Source: Coleophoma eucalyptorum
Lineage: Eukaryota; Ascomycota; Leotiomycetes; Helotiales; Dermateaceae
Assembly (NCBI GenBank): GCA_026120035.1
Contig: JALRME010000001.1
Coordinates: 2,369,909-2,433,908 of the forward strand
Direction of reading: 5' to 3'
Length of the DNA stretch: 64,000 bases
In this document: piece after piece, positions 1 to 10,953 of the stretch
Layout: the number at the start of each line of letters is the position of its first letter
Numbering within the stretch: position 1 is the stretch's first letter
Notes under the pieces: model-generated
Told to the model about the DNA's origin: nothing
The model's input: the letters and a program-made list of their open reading frames with translations, nothing else
Databases searched by the model: none
Translations under genes and position numbers: made by a program

Positions 1-42
1 GACGGATTTATATGTAATTGACTAACCTTCGTGTTCCGGCAG

Positions 43-1949
43 GCCGAAAAGGCGATTTTTGGGAGCTCTAGCAGAGAAAATAACCATATTGGCGAGAAAA
101 CCACGAATCGTCTAAGCAGCTCTATCTTGCGGATCGTTCGGCACGGGCCGAAGGAAACGAACTTCGCGATTGTGGATATTCCCGGCCTTGTTCGTGGTTG
201 GTCGCGGTCCGTCCCGGGCGAGCTATCAAAGCTAACTGTGATATAGGAAACGAAGCGAACAATGAACATCGAACCGCTAAAGATCTTGTCCAGAAATATT
301 TGAGGAACATGCGAAGTATAGTTGTGTAGGTGGCCGAATCAAACTTTCTCCCCCTCGGTCATAGCTAATATTATACAGCGTCGTAATCGATGTTGTAGAT
401 CTAGAAAGGCAAGAGATTTTCCAGATGTTGGATGGATTGCCCGATGAAGAGTCTCGGGTTATTGGTGTGATTAACAAGTGTGATACTAAACAAAAAAGTT
501 CACACGATTGGGTAGTTATCCCATCGGATCTTTGCTTTGTCGTTGATTTGGCTAATGGTTCAGGTATTTGATCTCATCCGCAATAATCCCTCCCGCTCGA
601 GAAAATATCTGAAAGAAGGATGGTATGGCCTACGAAATCGGCAAGCATCCGAGCTAGATAATAGCGATCTTGAGAGGGACAGGGTTGAAGACGAGTTCTT
701 TGCTGGTGGTGATTGGGCATCTCTCAACAAGGAGAGGCTGGGAAGGCACCAGTTGAAGAAGGCACTCATCACGATGCGCAACAGGCATATCAAACGCAGC
801 ATACCTGAACTAGTTTCAGAGATCCAACATAAACTTGATATATGCATGGCGCGGAGCAATCAGCTCGGAGAGCCACGCGACACGAATATAGCCCAATACA
901 CTCTGATCAATGGCATTGCCATGCGGTACTCGCGGATTGCTGACGGAGCACTAAATGGACAATACAAATCTTTGTCTAATGACAGACTCTTCGCCAGAAA
1001 GCTCATAAGGGATGATCTTGATCGATTCCATGCAAACATGGTCGCGAGGGGCCTGGAGAAGCAGTTCAGTACCGATGCCCAAGATGCAAGGATAGTAGCA
1101 GGCCTGCCAGAAGAAGAGTGGGCCGCCAATATTATGCAGATTCCAACCTATACGTGGATATACGAGACAATCAACCGATATCGAGGACAGGAAGACGCCG
1201 GGGATGTTAACCCAGAAGTCAAGAATGAATTATGGAAGCAACAAACCGCCAGCTGGGACGAAATCGCGACTACAATCCTGATCGACATTGAGAAAACGGT
1301 TCATGGGGTCCACACCGCTATCCTTGCAGAGGCCTGTCCAGAAGATGATCAGCGCGCAAAGATGCTTAACTGGCTTGAGGATGCCTCCACCAAGGCCTCC
1401 GAGGCTGCCAGAACCGAACTGCAACGCTTGGTTGCCGATGAGCGTGATGCGCAACTGTTCACTCTAAATCCAGCCAAAGTCGAGAGGCAACATTGGTACC
1501 GCGAAGCCAGAATCCATGCCATCACGGCTCAGTGCAAGATCGATCGTCCAGCAACCGCCTTACCCCAAGCGGCAGAGCCGGCGTCGAAGGTCAATCATGT
1601 GAACGCAAACGTCATCATCAACACCATCATCTACGGCAATCCCGATCTTGCTAGTATCCTCAATACGCACGACAGTCTTGCGGCATACTACTTTGTTGCT
1701 CTGTATCGCTTTATCGATAATTTTGCGATGCAAGTCGTGGAGAGGCATCTTCTGGGCCCATGCAGCCCGCTCCGCCTCTTTACATCCGACTATGTTACCC
1801 AGAAACTATATGGGGAGCCAAATGCGGCAGCACTGCATGAACTGGCGTGCGAGGATCCGACCAAGGCCAAAGAACGGCTCGAGTTGAATATGGAAAAAGC
1901 AAGCCTGGAAGAAAGCAAGAAGCGGGTTCAGAACTTCAAGATCGTCTAG
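43..1949 (+). CDS. Dynamin-like GTPase, 5' end outside the window
   Basis: Large GTPase of the dynamin/Mx-like group common in filamentous fungi, which remodels membranes; no specific organelle can be assigned. Four exons join in phase: 43-196, 247-325, 379-511 and 564-1949, giving 583 visible residues. The introns are 50-53 bp with GCTAAC/GCTAAT branch sites. The first exon starts after an acceptor at 42, so the start codon and the P-loop (G1) lie upstream of base 1. The G3 motif DIPG is at visible residues 45-48. The G4 motif reads NKCD where most dynamins have TKxD. A long helical middle domain follows, and the last 100 residues resemble a GTPase effector domain. No PH domain or transmembrane segment is seen. 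The family assignment is firm; the cellular role is not. Confidence 0.85.
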
Positions 1950-2448
1950 ACGGGTGGGTGTAGGTGAATCAGTTTCCCGACAAGGCAATAAAAAGGCTGT
2001 TTCTTCCGTAGTGATGACCGCGAAGTGCTGGCCCTGGAGAAAGGTGAGCCGCCTGACCCCTTCCCAAGAACAGGGCTCTTGCGTGGAGAAAGGACAGGGG
2101 GAGGTGCACCGTCGGTTGATTGGGTCCTTTCAGCCAAGCCTTGGGGTCGACTGCAGAACTCACTGCATTGCTTACCGTCCAATGTTCGGCTGGTGCCTAT
2201 TTCCCAGCAGCCGACGACATCATTCGTTGTACTGCAGGAGTATCGTCGGTACCTTCCCATATCTCACATCAGCAATTAAACTCTTGCGTGTCATGCCAAT
2301 GTCAACCTCATTTGCGATTTGGGGGCCAAAAGGAATGCCCCCTCCCCACATTGAATCAATTAAAGGAGAGCAGCATCGTCAATTCTGCTCTTCTCTATCT
2401 TTGCCTTCTGTTATCCACAACCCCGAGATCAGAAGAGGGCAGCCCGAT
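1950..2448. other. Intergenic region, dynamin gene to membrane protein gene
   Basis: About 500 bp holding the dynamin 3' end and the promoter of the next gene. The downstream frame stays open back to 1954, but the first ATG with a sensible context and protein-like sequence after it is at 2449. I see no RNA gene or repeat here. Confidence 0.4.
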
Positions 2449-4209
2449 ATGTCTGGACGTGAATCTGCCGAAGAGCGCGAAACCCGTGCTAGCCTGCCGG
2501 TCAGCACGCTAGCAACAAGCGACGCCGAATCTGAAGCGAAGTCATCGGGCTTGTGGTCTCAGGCGCTTGCCCTTCCGTCATTGATTGGATCTATCACACC
2601 TCGCACGTTACAACTATTCCTTCTGTCCTACCTCCTTCCCGCTGCCACCGCACAAGAGCTTACCCCAGTTCTGTGCAATATATCCGGTGAGAGCGACTAT
2701 TATAAACCCGGAGAAGCATTCCACGTTCCATCATGGCTCCGTCGCGGATCATGTGTTCGCGGGAACGGGAACTATGCGCAGTGCCAGGCCAACCTCCGGT
2801 CTGCTCTCGACAACCTGGATTCCATCCATAGCACTGAATACAGCGCTGCAGCCGGCGTGCTTGCTCTCCTACCCACCATTGGAGCCGTCTTCGGCACTCC
2901 TACTTCAGAGATATGGGCATTGCTGACGGTATTGCCATTTGGCGGGAGTCTCGCGATGCTCCTTACCTTCGGCTCGACCATTATGCCCGACCGTGTTGAT
3001 GAGTATGAGCATGCTTTCTCCAAGCATAGCGTTCGGTTCAGCAAGGCTGAGAATGACGATGTAGAGAATGATGAGCTCGTCGAAGATCCCGTGTTTTGTG
3101 AGCGCAAACTAGCTGAAGAGACCGAGAAAAAGAACTCAGCACTGCAGCTGTTGTCGAAAAAGATACGTACGCGTCTGAGCCAGCGCAAACGCCAAGGACT
3201 GTCACGAACTGTTCTCGCAGCCGGCCTTCTTGGAATGGTTCTATTGTTCGCCGGGGTCCAGGTATCGATGGGAATTGTCGAGTATGGTTCCGTCTACTCT
3301 GATGATTGCACCTTTGATGGATGGTTCCATGCGTGGTACATTATAAGTAAGTGCCTCTCTTGTTTCGTTAAATCTTGAGTCTACACATTTTGTGTCCCAA
3401 ATGGGCTTTGCAAGCAAAGCGAAGCATTGATCTGGACGCTGTTGGTGTGAGTGGTCTCTGTGCTGACGGACTTAATAGTTACTTTTGTTGCAATTATCGA
3501 CAATTGGAGTCTGCTGCCTTTTGAGAAGGACTGGAAATTCTACATATCAAGCATCCCCTACGATGTTGAGGTGACAGGCGGCGAGGCCATTGATGCCGAC
3601 TTTAGCCACAGCCAGACTGAACCAGTGCCTGCAGCAAACATGGTGGGCCTTGCACTGAAACAACTTTCCACTGTAAAGCCAGCTGCAATACGGCTGACAA
3701 CATCCTCGCTACCAACTCAAAACCGCAACTCTATGCTCGTCATGGTGTCCATTACACATGATCTGCAAAACCTACCCAAGTGGCGCTCTGGACTCCAACT
3801 TTTTGCAAAGTGTGCTAGCGTCATTGTATTCGTCTTTGGGACTTGTATCTTCTCTGCTGTCACGCTTTTGGCAATGCCTATGGTACAGATGGTCGTGGTG
3901 CTCATTGTGGCTGGTGGCATTGGCTCACGGCTTATTGCTACTGCCATTGTTACTGAGATTGCAAAGTCTGAGCCTATAATCCATGTTGTAGCAAATGACG
4001 AATCGCAAGCGTTCGAGGCTATTGCCGAGATATTCAGGCTCCAGCAGAAGCCAGACATGAGTTTCCAGGTGGAAATCCAGGGTCAGATATTCGTGGATGG
4101 TAAGCGAGTTGGCAAACGATCGCCATGGCACAGGAGGTTTCTAGGAGTCCTGGCCAGTTCATTTGACTTGAGAAAAGTCAAGCCTTATAATATGGGGGAT
4201 AAACAGTAA
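2449..4209 (+). CDS. Multi-pass membrane protein of unknown function
   Basis: Unrecognised integral membrane protein of about 542 residues. Exons 2449-3346 and 3479-4209 join in phase 1 across a 132-bp intron with a GTAAGT donor, a TGCTGAC branch and an AATAG acceptor. Hydrophobic segments are visible after about residue 47, in the alanine/leucine-rich part around residues 130-185, just before the intron, and as two adjacent segments in exon 2 (the VIVFVFGTCIFSAV and MVQMVVVLIVAG regions). The loop around residues 190-250 is highly charged. The final 70 residues are soluble and contain QVEIQGQIFVDGK. The intron is unusually long; a version with a tiny extra exon inside it is possible, but would leave a 34-bp intron. 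The stop codon lies only 7 bp from the end of the convergent oxoprolinase gene. Confidence 0.65.
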
Positions 4210-4216
4210 ATTCTAA

Positions 4217-7200
4217 CTAAGCAGACTCTCCCATAGCCTGTATCATTCCCACCGATCCATTTGCAGTGCCAATGAAATTGCTCGTGGCTTTCTTAATAAT
4301 GCTTGAAACTAGGCTACTCCCGCCTGCTTCCTTACTTCCCCAGCCTCCTCCACCAGGAGATTCAACAATAATGCGATCACCAACTTCCATCATGGCCGTG
4401 TTCTTTCCGCCAAGATTGACGGCCCTGCCAGATTTCTGCAACCACGTGTTCCGTCCCCTCCTACCATCTTCACCACCGCAAAGTCCGTAGGGTGCGAACG
4501 CTCTTCTCTCACTAAGGATAGAAACCTTGACAGGGATAGAGAATTCAATGTCGCGGATGATCCCATTACCGCCAGGATGGAGTCCGTCACCACCACTACC
4601 TTCCCGCAAACAGAAGCGCTTGAGGATTGCTGGGTACCGTCTTTCCAAAATCTCGGGATCGGTTATCCTGGTGTTGGTCATATTGGTTTGCACTCCCGAT
4701 GTGCCATTGAATTCTGCACCGCCACCGGAGCCTCCACAGATTGTCTCGTAATAGCCAAAGCCGTTATCCTCGTCGTCGGTTCCGAAGCTAAGGTTGTTCA
4801 TGCAGCCTTGACTCGCGGCCACTGTACTGAATGCCTTAAAGATGACATCTACGATCCTTTGGGATGTGAGCACATTGCCGGCACATACTGCCGCTTCAGA
4901 GGAAGGTTTCAGGAGAGATCCGTCGGGGATCTTGACTTGGATGGGTCGAATTGCTCCTTGGTTCAGTGGGATATCCATATCCACCATACATCGTAGGGCA
5001 AAGATAATGGCAGAGTTACAAATTGCGATCGGTGCGTTCCAGTTGCCGTAGGCTTCGCGTCCAGTGCCTTCGAAATCGAAGACAGCACCTCCAGTGCCGG
5101 GATCAATTGTCACCTGGAGTTGGATAGGTGTGCCGTCATCCATATAGTCAACGGCCAGGAGAGATTGGCCTGGAGCTTTTGCATAGATGTCTTTAAGCAT
5201 ATTTCGTACCGACACCTCCGCTGCTCGCTGAATCTCTTCCACTGTACTGTGTCAGCTCACGATTTTCAATACAGATTTGGGGGTGAACTTACTATAGAAT
5301 TGGACAGTATCGAGGCTGTAGTCCTCGACGAGAGATAGAATCAATTGACTTCCACGATGATTTGCAGCAGCTTGGGCCTTGATATCGGAAATGTTGTCAC
5401 GTAGACACCTAGTACCTTTGCAGCCAGGAATCTTTTCTGGTGCCATTAAGAGCTCAGTTAACTCTTGGTCTTTGAAAACACCCCTTTCAACAACCTTGAA
5501 GGCATGGATCACAGCACCCTCCTCCCACAGATGTTTGGAGTTCGGTGGCATCGAGCCCGGTAACACACCACCGATATCTGCATGATGTCCCCGGGAAGCT
5601 GTCCAGAAAATGATGTGCTTTCCTTCGGCATCGAAAATTGGGGTGATTACCGTAAGATCAGGTAGATGTGTTCCACCACACACTGGTGCGTTTGACAAGA
5701 TGACGTCTCCTGGGTGCAAATCCTTGCCCCAGTGGTCAATTTGCCATTTGACAGCGAATGCCATGCTACCAATCATAGCGGGAACATGAGGGGCGTTGGC
5801 AACTAAACCACCGTCCGGAGAGAAGATTGTGCAAGAGAAGTCAAGACGCTCTTTAATGTTTGTGCTCACACTCGTCTGTTGTAGAGCGCGGCCCATTTGC
5901 TCAGCAATACCCATGAAACGATGGCCGAAAATGGACAGTTGAATTGGGTCGACTTGCTCTGCGGATACGTTGTCTTGCACATGCGATTCGATATCAATCA
6001 AAACTGTTTCTGACAAGATAGTGGCCGAGGATCCCGGCACGATGATGATGGTTTGCTTGTCATCCATCAACAATGCTGGCCCCGAGATCTTTGACGACGA
6101 TGATAATTTCTTTAGGTCATAGAGTGGTGTGTCATACCAGCCAAGATCCTTGAAATATACGTTCTTTTTCTCTGATGCTTTGGGAAACGAGAATTCCTCA
6201 ATTGACCCTAGTTCAGATGGCCATGATTCTGGAAGTTTTGAAGAGCTCTCGCCAATAGAGCGCACTCGATAGTCATCGACTATCACGTCACGATCAGTGG
6301 GTAGAAAGCCGAACTGTTTCGAATGGGCTGCCTTGAATGATTCCAGAATATCCTCAGACGGCACTTCGCGGATCATCAATGCTGTGTCGCTTCCTTGGAA
6401 TCTCAGATTGAGATACCTCTCAGCTTTGATATTTTCGGGCCTTATCTTCTGGCTGAGGAGAGACGTGCGGCCTATACTCTGAAGTTGGTCAAGCTCGGCA
6501 GCAAATTTAGCCTTTTGATCTTCTGAATAGATCAAAGCTGATGGGCCTCGTTCTTCATGTACAACATCTGCCAGGGCCATTCCATATGCTGAGAGAACAG
6601 AAGAGTACTTGTGAATAAGGATTCGTGATATTCCAAGTCTTTTAGCAACATCGCAAGCATGTTGGCCACCTGCTCCTCCAAACGAAGCTAAGTTATGGAG
6701 GTTTGTGTTGTGACCTTTTGCTTCTGTAAGGATACGAATAGGACGGCACATTGCTTCGTTTGCAACGTCCAAGAATCTACCTATACTCAGTATCAAGTTT
6801 ATCTTAGGGCAAAGAAAATGGCTTACCCAACAGCGATTTCCTCCAAGGTCAACTTGGATTTCGTGTCCTTGTTGACTGCTTCAGTCATAACCTCAAACAG
6901 ACTTCGGCTGGCTTCAATGTCTAATGGCTGATCATTGGAGGGCCCAAAGATCTTCGGGAACATTTCTGGTCTTAGTCGACCGAGAACAAGGTTTGCGTCC
7001 GTTACTGTCAGTGGGCCACCTTTTCTGTAACAAGCAGGCCCGGGATGAGACGATGCACTTTCAGGGCCAACCTTGAACATGCCGTTCTGCCATGTTAGAA
7101 TGCTGCCTCCACCTGCTGCGACTGTATTAATATCTAATTGGGGGCTCTGGACGGTGATTCCAGCTGTCGTCGATTCAAAAATCTGTTCTAACTCCCCTGA

Positions 7201-8483
7201 AAATCTGGTGACAATTAGCTCGAGGCTCCTTTTTATTTGCACGGCAAACGAACCGAGAGACATCGGTACTAGTTCCTCCCATATCAAAGCCAATTGTTGG
7301 TGTTTTGCTGATGGGGTCGTAGGATGTCCGGGCATAGCCAACAACACCTCCTGCAGGTCCAGAGAGAATTGCTCTCAAACCTGATAAGCCTGAGAATTCC
7401 ACAAGGCCACCATCACTTTGCATGAATTCGCAGCGGCAGGAGCTGTTTCTGATGTCTTCGAAGCCGGATTCAAACCCAGCTATGTACTTCTTGATTTCTG
7501 GTGTGAGGTAGGCGTCCGCAGTGGAAGAATTGCCACGGGGTACAACTTTCACCACTGGTGATATTTCTGAACTTGTCGAGATATGGGTGAATCCTATCTC
7601 CTCTGCAAGCTCCTTAACGGTCCTTTCGTGATCGCGGAATGTGTAACTGTGCATTAGGCATACGGCTATAGATCGATAGCCTTCATCATAAACTTCCTGC
7701 AATGACGCCTTCGTTGCTTTAACGTCTAGTTTCAAAATTAGATTTCCTGTCGATATATTTCATGAACATTGATATTCACCTAGTGGTTCCAAAACCCGCA
7801 CCGCTTCACCGGTAACTCCTAGCACAAGAGACGGGTCACTGGAGATTTCTACTGCCTTTGGTTTACGACTCTCAGTCCAACTCTCAAGTGTTACTCTTTC
7901 CGAGACTTCAACGACTTTCGAATACAGCACGTCTGGTTTATTAATGGCTAGGTCAAATAGCTTCGGTCTCGATTGGTTTCCAATGTGTAGTAAATCCTAC
8001 ACAGCGATGTCAGCACGGCTCGTATGAAATTATTAGTGAAAATAGGGATCCATACTTTGAGGCCCTTAGTAACGAAGAACGCCGTTTTCTCTCCCTTTCT
8101 TTCCAACAATGCATTCGTTGCAACCGTAGTTCCCATTCGTATTGACTCTACCCGACGTTAATTCTGTTGTCTTTGAGGTCACAGCAAGGACTGCACCCAC
8201 CAACTCCAGCAAGCGATATCTTCTGCCCTTTCGGATAAGGCGTATTGTTTGCAAATTCTAGGACCCTCCGAATTGCCTCGACGGGAGCATCTGCATAGTT
8301 GTTCGGGTCGACAGATAAGAGTTTGACTAAATAATCATTCTGCCCTGGTATACTCGCAATGCACTAACAAATCAGCATTGTTCTGCAATCCATTTAGATT
8401 GCTGCTTTGCTCACATCGGTAAAGGTTCCTCCTCTATCTATGGAAATCTTGATACCACTTTTTTGCGTTGCGATAGATCCCAT
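4217..8483 (-). CDS. Fused HyuA-HyuB 5-oxoprolinase/hydantoinase family enzyme (copy 1)
   Basis: ATP-dependent ring-opening enzyme of the 5-oxoprolinase/N-methylhydantoinase family, normally cytosolic. Eight exons (minus strand) 8483-8415, 8363-8201, 8147-8056, 7996-7780, 7725-7243, 7196-6827, 6776-5293 and 5241-4217 keep phase and give 1300 residues, the usual fused length. The start is the ATG before the family-typical N-terminus, with IDRGGTFTD at residues 15-23. HyuA features follow: [48 protein letters not shown] and GGAGGQHA. The HyuB half starts near [13 protein letters not shown] and contains [27 protein letters not shown] and the C-terminal SPGGGGWG. The junction after TDVSRF is the least certain: I used a GTGCAA donor. 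An inverted repeat shared by the cluster lies 326 bp upstream. Whether the substrate is 5-oxoproline, a substituted relative or a hydantoin cannot be read from the sequence. Confidence 0.9.
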
Positions 8484-9198
8484 ATTGAATTAGTGTAGTT
8501 TAACAACCAGGAATTAAATCAAGGAGTTCAATGAAGTCGAAAGACGATGATGGGGGTTTGTAATGAGGGGCTATATCTTCATGGCGGGCACCAAGGGATT
8601 TTGTATCGAGAATTCTGTAGAGTCTAGAAGTCAATGTGGTGCACAACAAATCCCTACGGAGCTCCACGTCTTCCAAAACTCTACTCCAGAGCCATACAGT
8701 ATGGAATCGATAGAGCAAATTACTCCTTGAAAGCGAGTGTACAGGAAATTCATTAGGAATTCTAACTCGGGAAAGTGGGCTGGGCACCGGTCGTGACATC
8801 CGAGCTGATCGGCTCCTAAGCAGAGTCGCCGAATCCTGCTCCTCCACCCCCACTAACAAATGCCTTAACCCTTGAATGATGTGATTGCGTGGTTGGAGAA
8901 TTGAGCATTTGTATTCACTATGATAGTCTACCTATTCCCACTTATCGGACTAAATGGTGAGAACAAACTCATGTTATGAATTTGCTGCTGCCAGATCTAT
9001 CAACCCACCATGGTATTGCTGTATTTGATTCCGTATCACAATTATGCTATTCTGTGACAAACATCTTCGCGGGGATTTTAGTTATTATCATGACTCAAAT
9101 TGATAATGTTCTTTTAATTCCCATTTACAGTGTATATCACTATTACGCAGTACCTAGCGCATGAGCCCAACCCCCGCATCCATCGTTGTTCCTGTGCA
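8484..9198. other. Intergenic region upstream of oxoprolinase copy 1
   Basis: About 715 bp containing the promoter of the leftward oxoprolinase gene and the 3' end of the leftward aminotransferase gene. It holds the inverted repeat at 8809-8832 described separately. An open frame at 8500-8859 lacks family features and codon structure and is not treated as a gene. Confidence 0.4.
8809..8832. promoter_or_regulatory. Cluster inverted repeat A, TCGGC-N14-GCCGA
   Basis: Perfect 5-bp arms TCGGC (8809-8813) and GCCGA (8828-8832) give CGG-N16-CCG, the two-triplet layout bound by Zn2Cys6 dimers. The site is 326 bp upstream of oxoprolinase copy 1. The same arms and spacing recur at 19546 and 23854, and with one arm difference at 10731. 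Binding by the cluster regulator is inferred. Confidence 0.65.
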
Positions 9199-10539
9199 CT
9201 ACTGAATATCACGCACAGTCTTGTCAATTGCCATGGCGAAATATTCTATATTGTTTTCGTTTAGACCAGCGATAGAAATCCTTGAAGTGTCGGCCATGTA
9301 GATATGGTATTCATCTGTTGCAGGGTCAGTAATAGAAAGAGTAGTCACGCTTCCAAGACTTGCCTTGCATGTGCTTGATTTGTGCGGGTGATATGCCAGT
9401 GTATCCAAACATTCCAGACTGTCTAATTATTGGAGACCAGTCCCCTGGCGTTTGAAGTCGGACAAGCTCATCGTATAACTTCTGTCGCATAGACTGAATC
9501 CGTGACGACATTGTGATGAGATCCTTGGCCCATTGCTCTTTTATTTCAGGGTTGCTAAGGACTGCTGATACAATGTGGGAGCCATAAGCGACGGGACTAG
9601 AGACCGTTGCTCTTTGTACGTTCTCGAGGATGGAATTGACATTCACTGCCATTTCTGGACTCTGAGTGACAAATGCCACCATTCCCGTTCGTTCTCCATA
9701 GAGGCCCATGTTTTTCGCAAAGGAGAGCGCAACAGCGGCCTCGATGCCGCAGTCCTCAATAAAATACTTCAGAGCCCATGCATCGTCATCGACAGAGCCC
9801 GAGTTGAAGCCAAGATATGCCGAGTCAAAAATTGGGAACAGTTGTCTTTCTTGGATTACCGATGCAATTTCCTTCCATTGAGTTTGGGATGGATCACAAC
9901 CAGTTGGGTTGTGGGCACAAGTGTGCAAGACAATGGCTGATCCAGGAATTGCTGCCTTCAGTGACTCCATATATCCTTCAAAGTCGAAAGCGCTGTTTTT
10001 GTAGTATGGCATTTTGTGGACCGCAAAATCGAGCGACGCGAAAAGAAGTTCGTGATTTGACCAGGTAGGGTCAGTGATATATACGTGACCATTTGATGCG
10101 TTTGCCTTTTTCAATGCAAGAGCTGCAAGATGGAGTGCTCCTGTGCCCGAGAGCGATTGACATGAGGCAATCTGAATATCATTTGCATCAGAGGTCGTCC
10201 AAAACAACAGCCAGAAAATTGACTTACGCATTCTCTTTTCAAAGCATCTGTACCATGAAATACGAGCTCAGTTACTCCGGTTCTGAAGCTTTTCGACCCA
10301 GCAATAGGGAGATATTCATGGCCACAGTCTGCAATCAAGGTTTTGGCCATACGCACACTTGGCAATACCCATGGTTTTCCATTCTCGTCGCGATATGTTC
10401 CAGCACCAACATTCACCTTCTTCGGATGCGGATCCGCAAGATAGTTTTTGGTGACCTCAAAAATTAAGTCAGCCGGTATATGGGGAGCTGACTCAAAGAC
10501 TGAGCGCTTTTCTGATTTGGAAGCTAGAATTGAACCCAT
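9199..10539 (-). CDS. Aspartate aminotransferase-type class I aminotransferase
   Basis: PLP-dependent aminotransferase of the aspartate/aromatic group, 411 residues, the usual length. Three exons on the minus strand: 10539-10228, 10171-9364 and 9314-9199. The first intron is GT-AG. The second has a GC donor (AAG|GCAAGT) with a TACTGAC branch and a CAACAG acceptor; it is the only junction that restores the family C-terminus. Motifs: SGTGALHLA (cofactor phosphate), HNPTGCD, DSAYLGF (pyridine nitrogen Asp and Tyr), the Schiff-base lysine in SFAKNMGLYGER at about residue 257, and the C-terminal substrate arginine in SRISIAGL. No mitochondrial presequence is evident. Besides aspartate and glutamate, such enzymes accept 4-hydroxyglutamate, which would fit the aldolase and hydroxyacid dehydrogenase nearby; that link is inference. 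It diverges from the Zn2Cys6 gene and shares its promoter. Confidence 0.92.
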
Positions 10540-10953
10540 TGTTGCGTGTGGACTAGAAGGATAGAGATTCGGGGAATGACACTAATAATAACACAGGATC
10601 AAAAGAACGAAGCACGTCGCAGTAACTCTTTAAAGAATACCTCTGACATGATTGTACTCGTAAACTTTCGGCTGCAACACGTATTTGGTCATGCTGGCAC
10701 TGTTCACTCACTCCGTCGTCGGCTAGAAGATCGGTCTCTTTCGCAAGTTGCCGAGTGCGAGCCAGAAAGTGGGATGGTATTCTGCCACAGATAAGATTAT
10801 CTATGTACCACGAGCGAAAGCGGTCTGGGCACAATTAATGGGTCTACAGTCTCCCAGACATCGGTCGAGGACGTCAACACCTGCATAGAGCTTGCATTGC
10901 TGGTTTAGTAGACAGTGTCCAGCCGGTATTTCGTGAAGACAACTTTAGGAGTC
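10540..10953. other. Divergent promoter, aminotransferase and Zn2Cys6 regulator
   Basis: A 414-bp region between two outward-facing genes. Inverted repeat D (10731-10754) lies almost exactly midway, about 190-200 bp from each start codon, so one site could serve both genes. Confidence 0.55.
10731..10754. promoter_or_regulatory. Cluster inverted repeat D, TCGGT-N14-GCCGA
   Basis: Arms TCGGT (10731-10735) and GCCGA (10750-10754) keep the CGG-N16-CCG core of the cluster motif, with one imperfect flanking base. Its place in the regulator gene's own promoter suggests autoregulation. Confidence 0.6.

Noticed and set aside
1954..2448. N-terminal extension of the membrane protein frame
   Set aside because: The frame is open, but the sequence is low-complexity and unlike protein; the ATG at 2449 is the better start.
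3347..3478. A tiny extra exon inside the 132-bp intron of the membrane protein gene
   Set aside because: It can be read in frame, but one of the two resulting introns would be only 34 bp, below the usual minimum.
8500..8859. A 119-codon leftward frame upstream of oxoprolinase 1
   Set aside because: Lies in the promoter region, contains site A, and shows no protein features.
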